In this document: piece by piece, positions 1 through 10,963 of the stretch | How the letters are laid out: each line of letters starts with the position of its first letter | Position numbering within the stretch: the first letter of the stretch is position 1 | Source: Linyphia triangularis | Lineage: Eukaryota; Arthropoda; Arachnida; Araneae; Linyphiidae | Length of the DNA: 64,000 bases | Direction of reading: 5' to 3' | Assembly: GCA_963978545.1 (NCBI GenBank) | Contig: OZ021721.1 | Span: 114,135,280 to 114,199,279 of the forward strand | Notes under the pieces: model-generated | Told to the model about the DNA's origin: nothing | What the model saw: the letters and a program-made list of their open reading frames with translations, nothing else | Databases searched by the model: none | Position numbers and translations under genes: made by a program

Positions 1-1976
1 CACCACTTCAAAACGGATTTATCAGATATATTCATTTTTAAGAGATTTGCAACAGTGTTAAGAGAATTACTATTCTAAAGTTTCATCAGCCCTCCCTTAA
101 AATCATGTAAAAATGAGAAATGATACCTTTACTTATTGGGTACAACTATATATTTAATTAATTTTACTGGATTTTTATAGTAATTTTTATACATTTTGTT
201 TTACATTACAATAAAAAAAATATTAGGATTATTTATGTTTATAAAAAAAGTGTCATTGGGTGCGTTTGTTTTATATAAATGAACAGTTTTGATAGTGATA
301 GAGGGAATTTTACATATTTAATAGTCAAATCAAAGGGAAGGTAACTGACTGCTTGAGAGTTTGAAAACCCTTCTCTATCTCTCTTTTTTAATCCTTAAAG
401 AGTATAATCATAACGTGAGATCTATTGAACCAAGTTTTTTTTCTACGGGAACCTTGACTTGCGCAGAAGATTTTAATTTTATTCCCATGTTTTGTAGTCA
501 ATTGTTGGGTCTTGCATTTGTTGGTCTTTAAATTTGTATTAAGGTGATGGAATCGATAAAAATGTATATGATTCAAATTTTGAGATCTAATGAACAAATT
601 TGAATCAGTATATTTTGCTATAGGTATCTTCACTAACCCACATTATCGGAATTCATCTTGTTGTTTTGTAGTTAAGGTGGTGAATTAGATGGTGAAAGGG
701 CTTTGCTCATAACTTGCAATCAATCGACTGCACCATTTGAAGTGGGTTGTAACCTGCGGCTGCAGCTTTTAAGCCAAGAAATTCAGCGAGTTCATAATAA
801 AATAAATGTTTAGCTTTATTATTACGTATTTAGTATTTAGTTAGAATGATAACTATGATAAATAATATCATAAATTTTAAAATTTAGATTTAAGATAAAA
901 GCAGAGTGTTTAAGTTAGAAAAATATGTATTCATTTACATTTAACAAGGCTGAAGGAATCAAACCAATGGGAAAACTTTCTTTAAAATTTTATCTCCTGT
1001 TTCCTCTATATTAAGTATGGGGAATAAAATGCATAAAGCAACATGTCTTACTTACTTTTTCAAATATCTATTACGATATAAGACAGGAATATTATTGCAG
1101 GGAGATATGTATTTAATATAGTAATATATAATAATAAATAACTCTTTTTTGAAAATAACAGTAAAGGGAAATTAAAAAAAAAATATCGTAGAAAGATGAA
1201 TATAAAACAAAATAATTAGAGTAAAAACATATGATTATTAGTGATAATAACTGTAAAATATTTTTTACTTACCTTTATTGCTATGGAAGTAGCATTATCT
1301 TTCTGAAACTTGGATCGCATTGTTGCACTGAAGCAATAACTGGCTCCACCTACCTTATTTTGAGTATTTCCTTTTGGTCTTAGGATTCCCTGATTAATTA
1401 GTTTTATCATTTGTTCTTCAATGCATTTTAAAAATAATATACATATAAATATCAGTTTACTAAAGCATAAAACAAAGAAATTCGAATGAATTTGTTATTG
1501 AAGAATATAGATTTGAATTAGAAATTAAAACAAGAAAGCTAAAATTGAATACCCAAACCCATCATCAAATAATAATCAAGTGAATATTTATCCTGCATTA
1601 GAATATCACGGGGTAATGGAGGATCTTTGTTTACTTTCACTTATGATGGTCATTTGGCCTTATTCCATGATTGGTTTTAGAAAGTAATTACTGAGTCATT
1701 GTGGATTCAGACTTTCAACAAGTAATGATGAGATGGTATTAAGCTCTCTTGCTCTAGTTTGCTTAAATGGGTAAAATAAATGAGTCTGAATACTTTAGAT
1801 TGCTTGATACCAAATCAATGGCAAAAAAAAAGGAAATTAAGTAACTGCTATCAAATGTTTTTTATCTATAGATTTTTTTTCTTCAAAAAAAATTACTCTT
1901 AACGCTCTCTTTATTTTAGCAGTTTTTATACTTCATCTGAAAGTAAAATTTGAACTATATTAATTTAAAAAAAATA
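1..1976. other. A+T-rich stretch without a recognised feature
   Basis: Only short chance open frames lie here. The 81-codon frame at 388-633 (-) and the 64-codon frame at 1216-1410 (-) show no known motif and no codon pattern different from the surrounding DNA. I see no tandem repeat, long inverted repeat or RNA gene. Confidence 0.6.
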
Positions 1977-2438
1977 CGTAGAACCTCGATTAACCGACTT
2001 AATTCGGACCGAAGATAGGTCGGATAAGCGAAAATGCTGGATAATAGAGAGTTGTAAAAAATAATAAAAAGTAAATTATTTTCATTTATTGAATGCAGGG
2101 CTTTTAATTTTTTTTTATGACATAATTGTTGAAAGTGAGTTTTTGTTGTCGTAAACTTGATAATCGTTGTTTTTCGGTTCTATCCCGAAGTATTTTCAAA
2201 AGCAATAGTTCAGTTTGATCTGCATATGATTATTGCTCTATAACCATGTCAGTCCTTTTGAAAAACGGTCAAAAGCCTCACCATTACTTATGCAAATTTA
2301 GTGTAAAGGAAATTATTCCGGTTTTAAAAAGGGCAAATGATTTATTACTCATTTGGGAGATTTTTGATGTCGACAAAAGGATGGTCGGTTAACAGAGAGT
2401 TCCGGATGAAGGAGGGACGGTTAATCGAGGTTCTACTG
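1977..2438. mobile_element. pogo/Tigger-like non-autonomous DNA transposon (MITE)
   Basis: About 462 bp bounded by terminal inverted repeats sharing TAGAACCTCGATTAACCG on the left and its reverse complement on the right, each followed by TA (1975-1976 and 2439-2440), the target of Tc1/mariner/pogo elements. Subterminal DNA keeps further inverted matches typical of pogo-like ends (AGGTCGGATAAGCG near the left, GGTCGGTTAACAGAGAG near the right). There is no transposase frame, so this is a deletion derivative moved in trans. A 74-codon frame at 2337-2561 crosses the right boundary and is not a gene. The inverted repeats and TA are seen; the pogo assignment rests on terminus similarity and is moderately sure. 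Confidence 0.78.
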
Positions 2439-2585
2439 TATAAAATAAATAACTTGCGTATGCAGTTTTTGATATTTATATCACGTTATCATGTCTTAGT
2501 GATCATCATTATTATATTTTATGCTTTAAAAAAAAGAAATGTATATATTGTCTGCCGTTAAGGAGTAGTATAGATTTGATGGGTA

Positions 2586-2790
2586 CGAGGGTCTGTACCC
2601 ACCTGAAAATGATCCCGATACTTGAAAATTTTATCCAGATGTATAGCTTAAACGCTTTAATATATTCAAGCCATTCTTTTTAATTCCTCTTAGCTTGATA
2701 AGTGGAAATGCCTTTTTTATGAATTAATATGTAAGAGGGTCTGTATCCCCAGAAATGATCCCGAAAGTTGGGAATTTTAGCCCGTGTAAC
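2586..2790. repeat. diverged direct duplication of ~50 bp
   Basis: Two similar blocks start at about 2588 and 2732, both reading GAGGGTCTGTA, then a C-rich stretch, then AATGATCCCGA and AATTTTA. Spacing is about 145 bp. This looks like two decayed units of a tandem repeat or a duplicated piece of an old element. No reading frame is shared. Confidence 0.6.
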
Positions 2791-2992
2791 GACTGATTAA
2801 AACGAGTTAACGGATTTAGGATATTAATCTTTCACTCAATTTCAAGAAGTGACTTTGATATTTTAAGTTGAACTATTAAAACAGTGGAATTAGAAAAAAA
2901 GTGATTTTTACATATTTTTTAATTAAGTTGTATGCTTATCAAAGCACTGAAAGCACGTGTTTCAATTTCCAGTTCAAAAATAAAGTTGTAAT

Positions 2993-3066
2993 GGTTTCTG
3001 GTTGGTTTTGAACCACGCATCTTCTGATCTCTAGTCTAGTACCTTAAGGACTGAACCACCGAACAC
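2993..3066 (-). repeat. tRNA-like relic (decayed tRNA pseudogene or SINE head)
   Basis: Read on the minus strand this has the tRNA promoter order: an A-box-like GTGGTTCAGTCCTTAAGG, then about 35 nt later a B-box-like GTGGTTCAAAACC. Box spacing matches a tRNA, but the T-arm lacks the normal GGTTCGANTCC core and the anticodon stem pairs badly, so I do not call a working tRNA. It does not match either SINE family elsewhere in the window. No clear TSD was seen. Confidence 0.45.
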
Positions 3067-3259
3067 TGCTTTAATTTATCGTACCAATTAAAAATCAATC
3101 AATTAAAAAATGGATATGTATAGTGCAGGGAAAGACATTTTCTAAGATTTATAAATCCATGCAAAAACTGATTTTTAATTTAATTTTGAATCGTTATGTT
3201 TTTGTAAAAATTGGTTAACTTTAAGTACTTTCTATGAAAAAAACTATTCAAGTATTATA

Positions 3260-4815
3260 CACTGTCTACCAATAAGTATTTGGACACCCATTCAATTGAG
3301 GATATCTTCTCAGTGGAGAAGCACAGACACAAAAAATTCACATAGCAAAGACATCTTTATGTAACATATCTATAAGTAAAACAACTCAGTCGCAAATTGA
3401 AATGCAAAGTGTACTGTGGGGGCATATACAAAAGAATGGAGTACCATTAGTGTACAGTTGTACAGATGCATTTACTGGCTCAAAAAAAAAATCGCGCAAG
3501 TTATGGGGTTGACTTTTAGTGTGAGATATAATTTCTCCTGTCATCAGTGTTTACTTGGCACTGTATTCTCATACTTAACATGAGTTCCTTGATGAATTCT
3601 AGTGACTAAATGGTTCGTAACATGTTTTGAATAGTTTGCAGGTCATAGAAAGTTCCCAATACATTAAATCTGTACACAATGCATATTGTAGAAGAGTCCC
3701 ACACATGCTTGCTGAAATTTAGATTAGAGGAGTAATCTGGCTTACTTATAGTCGCAATATTGATATTTTTTAATAGTTTATACAAGGCAAAAGTGGAATA
3801 AAATTTACCATAAGTATCAATAAACATGGTTTAAAAACCGACATTTCACCATTAACGACTTGTCTACATCAAGTTAACATAATTTCAGTGAAAGAGACGA
3901 ATTTAATTACCTTTTGAGCTCTTGGGGAACTTATTAAACCAATTCAACATATGGCACCCAAAGACCAAATCTTTTAAACATCAGATACTGTTTACAGAAA
4001 ATAATTTTTTCAGTCTTATGAGTGATATTGGACATCAGATGATCTGTAGACACGCTGGGAACATATTTCATGGTAAATGCCAAATTCAATTTAACGATTT
4101 GGTGGGAAAAGAGTTTTGGTCTTTAGGTTCAATATGTTGAAATTGTTTAATAAGCTTCCCAACAGCGCAAAACATAATTAAATTCCACTTTTTCACTGTA
4201 AATGCGTTACCTTGATCTAGACAAGTCTTTAATTGTGAAATATCAGTTTCTAAATCGTGTTTATTGAAGGTTATGGAAAATTTAATCCCACTTTTGCTTT
4301 GGACAAATGATTACAAATATTAATATCACCCCTATAAGTAAACCAGATCACTCCTTTAATCCAAATTTCATCAACCATGTGTGGGACACTTCTACGATAT
4401 GCATTGTGTAAAAATTTAATGTATTGGGAACTTTCCATCACTTGCAAACAGTTCAAAAGGTGGGAAGAACAATTTAGCCACTAGAATTCATCAAGAAACT
4501 CATGTTAAGTATAAGAATACAGTGCCAAGTAAACACTGATGACAGGAGAGATCATATCTCACACTAAAAGTCAACCCCATAACTTGCGCGATTTTTAAAG
4601 TAAATGCATCTGTACAACTGCACACTAATGGTACTCCATTCTTTTGCATATGCTCCAAATGAACACTTTGCATTTCAATATGCAACTGAGTTGTTTTACT
4701 TATAGATGTGTTACATAAAGATGTCCTCTTGATGTGAATTGCAGGTGTCTATGCTGCCCCCCTGAGAAGATATCCTCATTCGAATGGGTGTCCAAATACT
4801 TATTGGTAGATAGTG
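3260..4815. mobile_element. Tc1-type foldback element, ~715-bp inverted arms
   Basis: A 1,556-bp element flanked by TA on both sides (3258-3259, 4816-4817). The termini begin CACTGTCTACCAATAAGT on the left and CACTATCTACCAATAAGT on the right read inward, followed by a shared TTTGGACACCC. Unusually, the inverted match runs almost the whole length: about 3260-3975 is the diverged reverse complement of about 4107-4815 with scattered mismatches and small indels. Only about 130 bp of spacer lies between the arms. The spacer encodes a transposase-like remnant (separate entry). TA flanks and the remnant point to Tc1/mariner. The element is non-autonomous; short frames in the arms are not genes. Confidence 0.82.
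3922..4140 (+). pseudogene. Tc1-like transposase remnant in foldback spacer
   Basis: A 72-codon frame spanning the spacer of the 3260-4815 element. It contains HQILFTENNFFSLMSDIGHQ followed by MICRHAGNIFHGKC, which aligns by eye with the Tc1 transposase block around the second catalytic Asp (family pattern VLFSDE-x-F-L-x(3)DG-R-x-VWR-x-GE). The family Asp-Glu pair is replaced by Thr-Glu-Asn, so the catalytic residue appears lost. A further stretch, FWSLGSI, sits where the family has MVWG-C-S. The frame starts inside the left arm, and neither the N-terminal DNA-binding region nor the last catalytic residue is present. It is a non-functional relic that identifies the parent family; the match rests on a short region. 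Confidence 0.5.
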
Positions 4816-4817
4816 TA

Positions 4818-5370
4818 TATTTGCAATTTTAGTAGATTCTCTGTAGTACATCACTGCGTATCATTTGCAAATACAATTAAAAAAATTCGAAATAATTAAA
4901 CTACACATTGATTTATGAACGGTAAAATTAGGCCCTAATTAGGTAATTAAATTTTAATTAATGAATTAAATATTGAAATTGAAGAAATTTTAAGCAGGTA
5001 TATTAGTTTAGTTTTATAACACTTACGAAGGGTGAAAATATTTAAGAATCTTCTTAAAAGATTAACGACACTTTTTTTTCAAATTGATACTGGTACCTTA
5101 AGAAAAATAAATTTGATTTTTTCAATGGTATAACCTTTCAGTAAATAGTTCCTAACCGTTAAAGTAAAATAATTCGTAAGGTTAAACTTGTCCTAAACTA
5201 CATGCAATCAGGAACAAAGAGCACAAGGACATGAAAGGTGGGTATTTCCCCCATGCGACCTCTATGAGCGGAGCTTGCCAACTGGAACAATGATTTGACA
5301 GGGAAAGTATGAAATCAATCACACCGAATTCGCCGGTGAACGTCCGTTGACTGGACCCTCACACCGAATT
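4818..5370. other. A+T-rich stretch; G+C-richer patch at 5220-5370
   Basis: No gene is recognised. The patch from about 5220 is visibly less A+T-rich and contains CACACCGAATT twice (near 5319 and 5361) and a short hairpin, CACCG-AATTCGC-CGGTG. It runs into the possible transposase relic described next. Confidence 0.45.
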
Positions 5371-5630
5371 GAGAAAACGAAGGTCAATCGATTGTATTTA
5401 GCGATGAGAAAAGTGGAGAACTTTCACGTTGTTTTAACTAAATGTGGGTCACAGATAATTTGGAACTAACTAAAATCCTGTTGCTATGGTTAACAGGAGG
5501 GAAGACGTTGTACTTTATTCTTGATAATTTACGTTATGAATATATTGAAATTCACTTTATTTTCAATCGCAGCCATATTGCATTTGATTATGTAGGTAAA
5601 ATTGCAAACGTGCATACTTATATTTTATGA
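5371..5630 (+). pseudogene. possible Tc1/mariner transposase relic
   Basis: One frame reads GQSIVFSDEKSGELSRCFN, then a stop, then continues with KILLLWLTGGKTLYFILDN. The FSDEK core resembles the block containing the second catalytic Asp of Tc1/mariner transposases, and the downstream W...GGKTLYFI resembles their next block (family pattern MVWG-I-GK-PL-F). An in-frame stop and missing flanks make it non-functional. The 62-codon frame at 5442-5630 is its downstream half. The match is short and by eye, so the assignment is tentative. Confidence 0.3.
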
Positions 5631-5906
5631 TGACTAAGTGCCAACATGTCAAATATCTAGAACTATTGACATTAAAGCATTACCTTATAACAATTAAAGA
5701 TTCTAAAAGTATAATTGAATTCCTTAAACAATATAAATAAAGTTTTATGTTTTTCAGCAGTTTTTTACTTATAGCACTGAAGGTAAGAAATATAGAATAA
5801 TTTTGGTACCATTCAGTGTCATATAGGATCATTCGCCAACGTTCTGTGTTTTTTAATGATTTTTCAATTATACCCGTCTAAGGTCAAAATTTCAAGATGA
5901 AACTAC

Positions 5907-6819
5907 AAATTTTGCCAACACATGTGACTTGTTAAATGAAAGGTCTTATAGGGACCAGTTTTAGTCCCAAAACTCAACTGGAAGTACAGGAAATAGCAAC
6001 TGAAGTTCAATTAGTGACTCGTTTGGCTAAAACTGAAAAAGCTACATAAATGCATTTTACATCAGTTGAAAGGTTTCGGTAAAGTTAGTTGGATTGCCTA
6101 AAACTCGTTTAGAATAAGAATCCATCCATAATAATAAATTTTGCCAACACATGTGACTTGTTAAATGAAAGGTCTTATAGAGACCAGTTTTAGTCCCAAA
6201 ACTCAACTGGAAGTACAGGAAATAGCAACTGAAGTTCAATTAGTGACTCGTTTGGCTAAAACTGAAAAAGCTACATAAATGCATTTTACATCAGTTGAAA
6301 GGTTTCGGTAAAGTTAGTTGGATTGTCTAAAACTCGTTTAGAATAAGAATCCATCCATAATAATAAATTTTGCCAACACATGTGACTTGTTAAATGAAAG
6401 GTCTTATAGAGACCAGTTTTAGTCCCAAAACTCAACGGGAAGTACAGGAAATAGCAACTGAAGTTCAATTAGTGACTCGTTTGGCTAAAACTGAAAAAGC
6501 TACATAAATGCATTTTACATCAGTTGAAAGGTTTCGGTAAAGTTAGTTGGATTGCCTAAAACTCGTTTAGAATAAGAATCCATCCATAATAATAAATTTT
6601 GCCAACACATGTGACTTGTTAAATGAAAGGTCTTATAGAGACCAGTTTTAGTCCCAAAACTCAACTGGAAGTACAGGAATTAGCAACTGAAGTTCAATTA
6701 GTGACTCGTTTGGCTAAAACTGAAAAAGCTACATAAATGTATTTTACATCAGTTGAAAGGTTTCGGTAAAGTTAGTTGGATTGCCTAAAACTCATTTAGA
6801 ATAAGAATCCATCCATAGT
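5907..6819. repeat. 229-bp tandem repeat, 4 copies
   Basis: The anchor GCCAACACATGTGAC recurs at 5914, 6143, 6372 and 6601, exactly 229 bp apart, and copies differ by only a few substitutions. The first differs from the others at GGTCTTATAGGGACC versus GGTCTTATAGAGACC, which also suggests the later copies were amplified together. Two near-identical 60-codon minus-strand frames are by-products of the repeat. Part of the unit (AAAACTCAACTGGAAGTACAG and following) resembles the shorter repeat at 15986-16135. Confidence 0.95.
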
Positions 6820-6823
6820 ATTT

Positions 6824-7418
6824 CTATAGGAAGTTCACATCTTGGCCCAAGACAGATATATAGGATTAGAATTTGGTTATTAGATGATAAGTTTTCTCAT
6901 CAAGTTTTTCTCCAAAATTCAAAAATAACGACGTTTTAGTTTATGAAATCTCTCATTCGCCAGGGTATTTGTTGTCAACCTTAACAGGTAGAAACTTAAG
7001 TTATTGAAAGTTGCCAGATTTAACATGCATGATATCTAGACCTGACATGAAATTCCTTTATACCTTTATTTTTTCTAAATTATGTTTAGAATCAATTTAA
7101 TGCGATGAAGATTATAGCAATCAATTTTGTTTTTAAGTAAAGACATTGCACTTCATTTCAGTGAATTCATAGATTTTAAAAATAGCACAAAACCGATCCA
7201 AACACATTTAAATTCTTAAGTTACGTCAATGTAACTGGAACTATCAATATATTCTAGTAAAGTACTTCTCTGACTTGTACCTATATCAAGCAACATATTT
7301 TATGATACAGCTGTAAAATACTTAAGTACATCTCATAAAATTAGGAATTCAGCAGAATAAAGATACATATTTAAAGGTTATTTGCAAGTCATAAAAAAAG
7401 TTACGTATGCCTTCTTGT
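6824..7418. other. A+T-rich stretch without a recognised feature
   Basis: No open frame, repeat or RNA signal that I can support. Confidence 0.5.
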
Positions 7419-7429
7419 TAGAAAAATTG

Positions 7430-7615
7430 TTTGGTTGGTTGGTTATTTTCAGATTATCTGGCGCCGCCAGCAACACGAGGGCTATAATGCGCCGAAAAAT
7501 TCGTCATTAGACAAGCCAAAATTCATTTACAAACACCCATGCCTAACACGGGACTCGAACCCGCAACCTCGTTGTCTAGAAGCTAGCATGCTAACCACTA
7601 TACCGTTTGGTCGGC
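7430..7615 (-). mobile_element. tRNA-derived SINE (family A), copy 1
   Basis: A 186-bp minus-strand SINE. Its 5' head reads GCCGACCAAACGGTATAGTG then GTTAGCATGCTAG (A box) and GCGGGTTCGAGTCCCG (B box), an RNA polymerase III internal promoter of tRNA ancestry. The anticodon stem does not pair well, so it is not a working tRNA. The body includes GGCGCATTATAGCCCTCGTG and the 3' end is a short AACC-type tail. It is flanked by a perfect 11-bp TSD, TAGAAAAATTG, at 7419-7429 and 7616-7626, showing insertion by target-primed reverse transcription. The 71-codon plus-strand frame across it is its antisense. A second copy lies at 38807-38986. Confidence 0.92.
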
Positions 7616-7626
7616 TAGAAAAATTG

Positions 7627-10600
7627 GTAAACTCTTATTTAAATAATTAATTAACACTGAGGAGAGAAGATGAAACATTGAAACATATGTAAATGAAACA
7701 ATTAGCTTAATCTGCAGTTATTTTATGAAATAATTTATTCAAAAGAACTTGCAAAAAAATGTTTTTGGGATTCCCAAATCACCGATAACACACATATTAT
7801 TTTATACTTTTACTTATGTGCTCAGTCAGTAAATGATTTTAAAAACATAATTATAATATTTTTTCCAATTTAGAATTTGTTTGTTTGTATGGCGTATCAA
7901 TCAAGACTGGGTGTATAACATGGTTTTTAAATGTTACCGTATATTGCAGTAAAACATAACTTGTAAAATTCGTCAGATAGCTGAACAAATAACGGGTGAA
8001 TTTGTTTTTCAAAACTTCCATGAAGATAAAAACCACGTTTATCACCAAAAAATAAAATAATCTTTATTTTAAGATCCTGCTTTAATTAAACATAAGTAAT
8101 TACACAAAAATGTAATTCTGAAATCATCGTATTTTAGGTTGTTTATAAATCAGATATGTTCATTAGTATGAGAGCTGTTCATATTTCCCAAACTATCCAT
8201 GCTTTCTAAATAATGGCCTGTACAAACTAAGTTCCTTACATTCTAATATTACAATTTAATCGCTTGAATTCAAAGCGTTCATAGTTGAACGATACTTAGC
8301 TATTAAAATAGATTCTTAACTTTTAAATTTATTTTACTGTTTCCGATGCGTAAGTTATTCACGAATTTTTAAAACTGAATGTTATTATTAAAAGACGGGA
8401 GAAAAAAAATTAAAAAAAAAATTGGAAAACTTTGCATGCTCGATGCTGAATATCGTAAGAAATATTATCATCATAAGAAATATTAACTTACAATATGAAG
8501 AGTTCCTATGTATTCGTTTATGTATCAGTTTTTTTCCCGCATTCAACTTACAATGTATAAATTTCGACATTAATTGGAATATGGCTAAGGAGAAAATCAC
8601 TAATCTCTGAATGCCCCTTCTAGATACTGCATGATTGGTTAATAAATTTAAGCTAAAGAAGGCTTAACATTCACCATAGAGATCTATACTAGCGATTCGC
8701 TAACTAGTTAGTGTCTGTTAGTAACCAAGGGCAACCAATTATGCAGAGTTATAAGGGTAAAGTATGGCAAAAAGGGTAAAGTATTCAATTAGTATCACTT
8801 GCTTGGTTATTAGAAACTGCTTATACACTATCCGGAAATTACAGTTAGAGAAAAAAATTATACCAAGATCTTTGTAGAATTTTAAAATATCGTTCATGTT
8901 CCGCAAATTATGTGATATAAAATTAATAATGCATGCCTTATAAAAATATTATTTAGTGTTACGCTGCATGTACCATAACAGTTATTACAAAGACAACAAG
9001 GAAATATGAATTTTAATTCAAATGCATGTCTTTGAATAAACAATAGTTAAAAAAATGCTGATCTCAATTAAACCATATTACCACTCAGATTAGATTCAAT
9101 TTAATAATTGAATGAAATCTGTAGGCAAGCCTTTACACTAATTGTTTGATGAATTGTATTTTTAAAAGAAATAATCTACTGTAATTATAAAAGCACTAAA
9201 AGAACACATGCGTTTACCACTCTTCGATTTGAATTGCAAAACACTACTTTACAAGCGCAAAACTTTTCGATTAACGCATAAAATGATTTTGGCATTGAAA
9301 GAAAATATGGTAGCATAAATATCTTCCAGACTGATAATTTGTTTTTATATCTCGTTAAAATGCCACTGTTGCTAAAGTTTCTGCCGCTAAATTATTGTTT
9401 CTAAGTAGAATACATGGCACCATTAAAAGTAAGTGTTTTCATCTATCGAATTTAATACGGCAATTATGTTAAGAGCTAATTTGTAGTCAAATTCAGTCGA
9501 ACATTACACGAATGTCTAGTAATTTGGTTTAATCGTTTCACCCGACTTAATTTTATGACCTTTTATACCTTTAGATTTTATGCCATTTCATTGTAATACA
9601 AAAGTTTTCTCGTAAAGATATACTAAATACATTAAGTAAAATCGTTTTTTTATCTGAATATATGCTGGATATTGTACTTGCTTTAACATGAAATATAATC
9701 GAACCGCCTATAATGAGTATTGGATTTTTGGCATTGTGAAGATAAAAAAAATTGTAATTAAAGGCGAACAACCAACATAATATTCAACTCAAACAAGTGT
9801 TTAATTTACGAAAAATGTATTTCAATAACTAAGAGTTTTTTTTATTAATTAAATCAATTATCTACATATTTTTAAGACAAAGACCTCATTATGAAATATT
9901 GATATCATTCAATAATAATTCGAAAGGATAATAAAAATGTTTTTTTTTTTTTAAAAAACTGCGATACAAAAGATTTAGTATGGAAGATATATTATAATAT
10001 TAAATATCACTCCTTTGTAAAACTGATTCATCATATGATCCATCCCTTAATATTCAATCATCATCCAATATTTTAAAATGCTGCACTTAGACAAATTAAA
10101 GGGGAACTTAAATTTAAACTCTATTCTTCGTTTCCGGTATTCGGCAAACTCATTAGTCAAAAACCATCAGTACAAAGGTTAAGGCTTCCTTTGAGACCCA
10201 AATTTCATTTCAAGAACCATGGTTTTAGGAGCTGGTTTGAAATAGATACTAGCATTAAACAAAATCATCTATCATAATAATAATAATCTTAATTAATTGA
10301 CAAATTTGACCGCACTCAAGTGTTTCAAGAACTGTAATCCGCTCGTTAGACACGGTTTGCCAGACACTGTTTATTACACAATTTTTCTGCATTTTTCCTT
10401 AATATAGTTTTTTTAAATATCAGAAATACATTTGCTAATAAAGTGTCTTTATTACAAAGATTATACAGTAGAAACATTTTTTGTCTAAGCAAAACAACGT
10501 TTGTATTACAAAAATTATGTTTTCATGTCCTAGCCACTAAAATTATTAGCTGTATTGCGTAGTTTACCTTATTCTGTTTTAACTTTTAATTTGTATCGAT

Positions 10601-10860
10601 AAATTTCCCCCAAAAAACTATCTTAGCTTAAAATTCTTCACCTTAAGTGAGAAGATAATACATAACATCTTTCGTAGAATTGAATTTTTGACACGCTATT
10701 TTCAACCAACACACGATGTTGCAATCTCGAGATTTTTTCAACAGTAAAACGTTATTCTTTTCATCTAAGCCAAAAATACAAGTACATCTATTCTAAAATA
10801 ATCATTACCAGCATTTTAATATCTCCAGCTATAATTAAAATTCTTTTATAAATTATGTAA
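7627..10860. other. A+T-rich stretch without a recognised feature
   Basis: About 3.2 kb with homopolymer runs and short chance frames only. Overlapping frames on opposite strands near 8388-8610 have no recognisable motif. No tandem array or long inverted repeat was seen. Confidence 0.5.
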
Positions 10861-10963
10861 GTTAGCAGCATGTCCTAAAAAGGTTAAAAGTAAACTACTA
10901 AATATAAATGAAGTTAACAGCATGTCCTAAAAAGGTTAAAAGTAAACTACTAAATATAAATGA
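10861..10963. repeat. 52-bp tandem duplication
   Basis: Two copies of a 52-bp unit (CATGTCCTAAAAAGGTTAAA at 10869 and 10921) are identical across nearly the whole unit; the visible difference is GTTAGCAG versus GTTAACAG. The near identity implies a recent duplication. Confidence 0.93.

Noticed and set aside
3260..4815. Pair of LTRs of a retrotransposon
   Set aside because: The repeats are inverted, not direct, the flanks are TA, and there is no primer-binding site or polyprotein.
6057..6468. Two near-identical 60-codon minus-strand proteins, apparently a duplicated gene pair
   Set aside because: They are the same accidental frame in successive 229-bp satellite units; other units break it.
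7541..7615. Functional tRNA gene on the minus strand (also at 38910-38986 and 14926-14998)
   Set aside because: The A and B boxes are good, but stems are mismatched, a SINE body follows, and TSDs flank the whole unit, so these are SINE heads.
7435..7650. 71-codon plus-strand protein containing a TRDSNPQPRC motif
   Set aside because: This is the antisense of the B box in a tRNA-derived SINE, a common source of false proteins.
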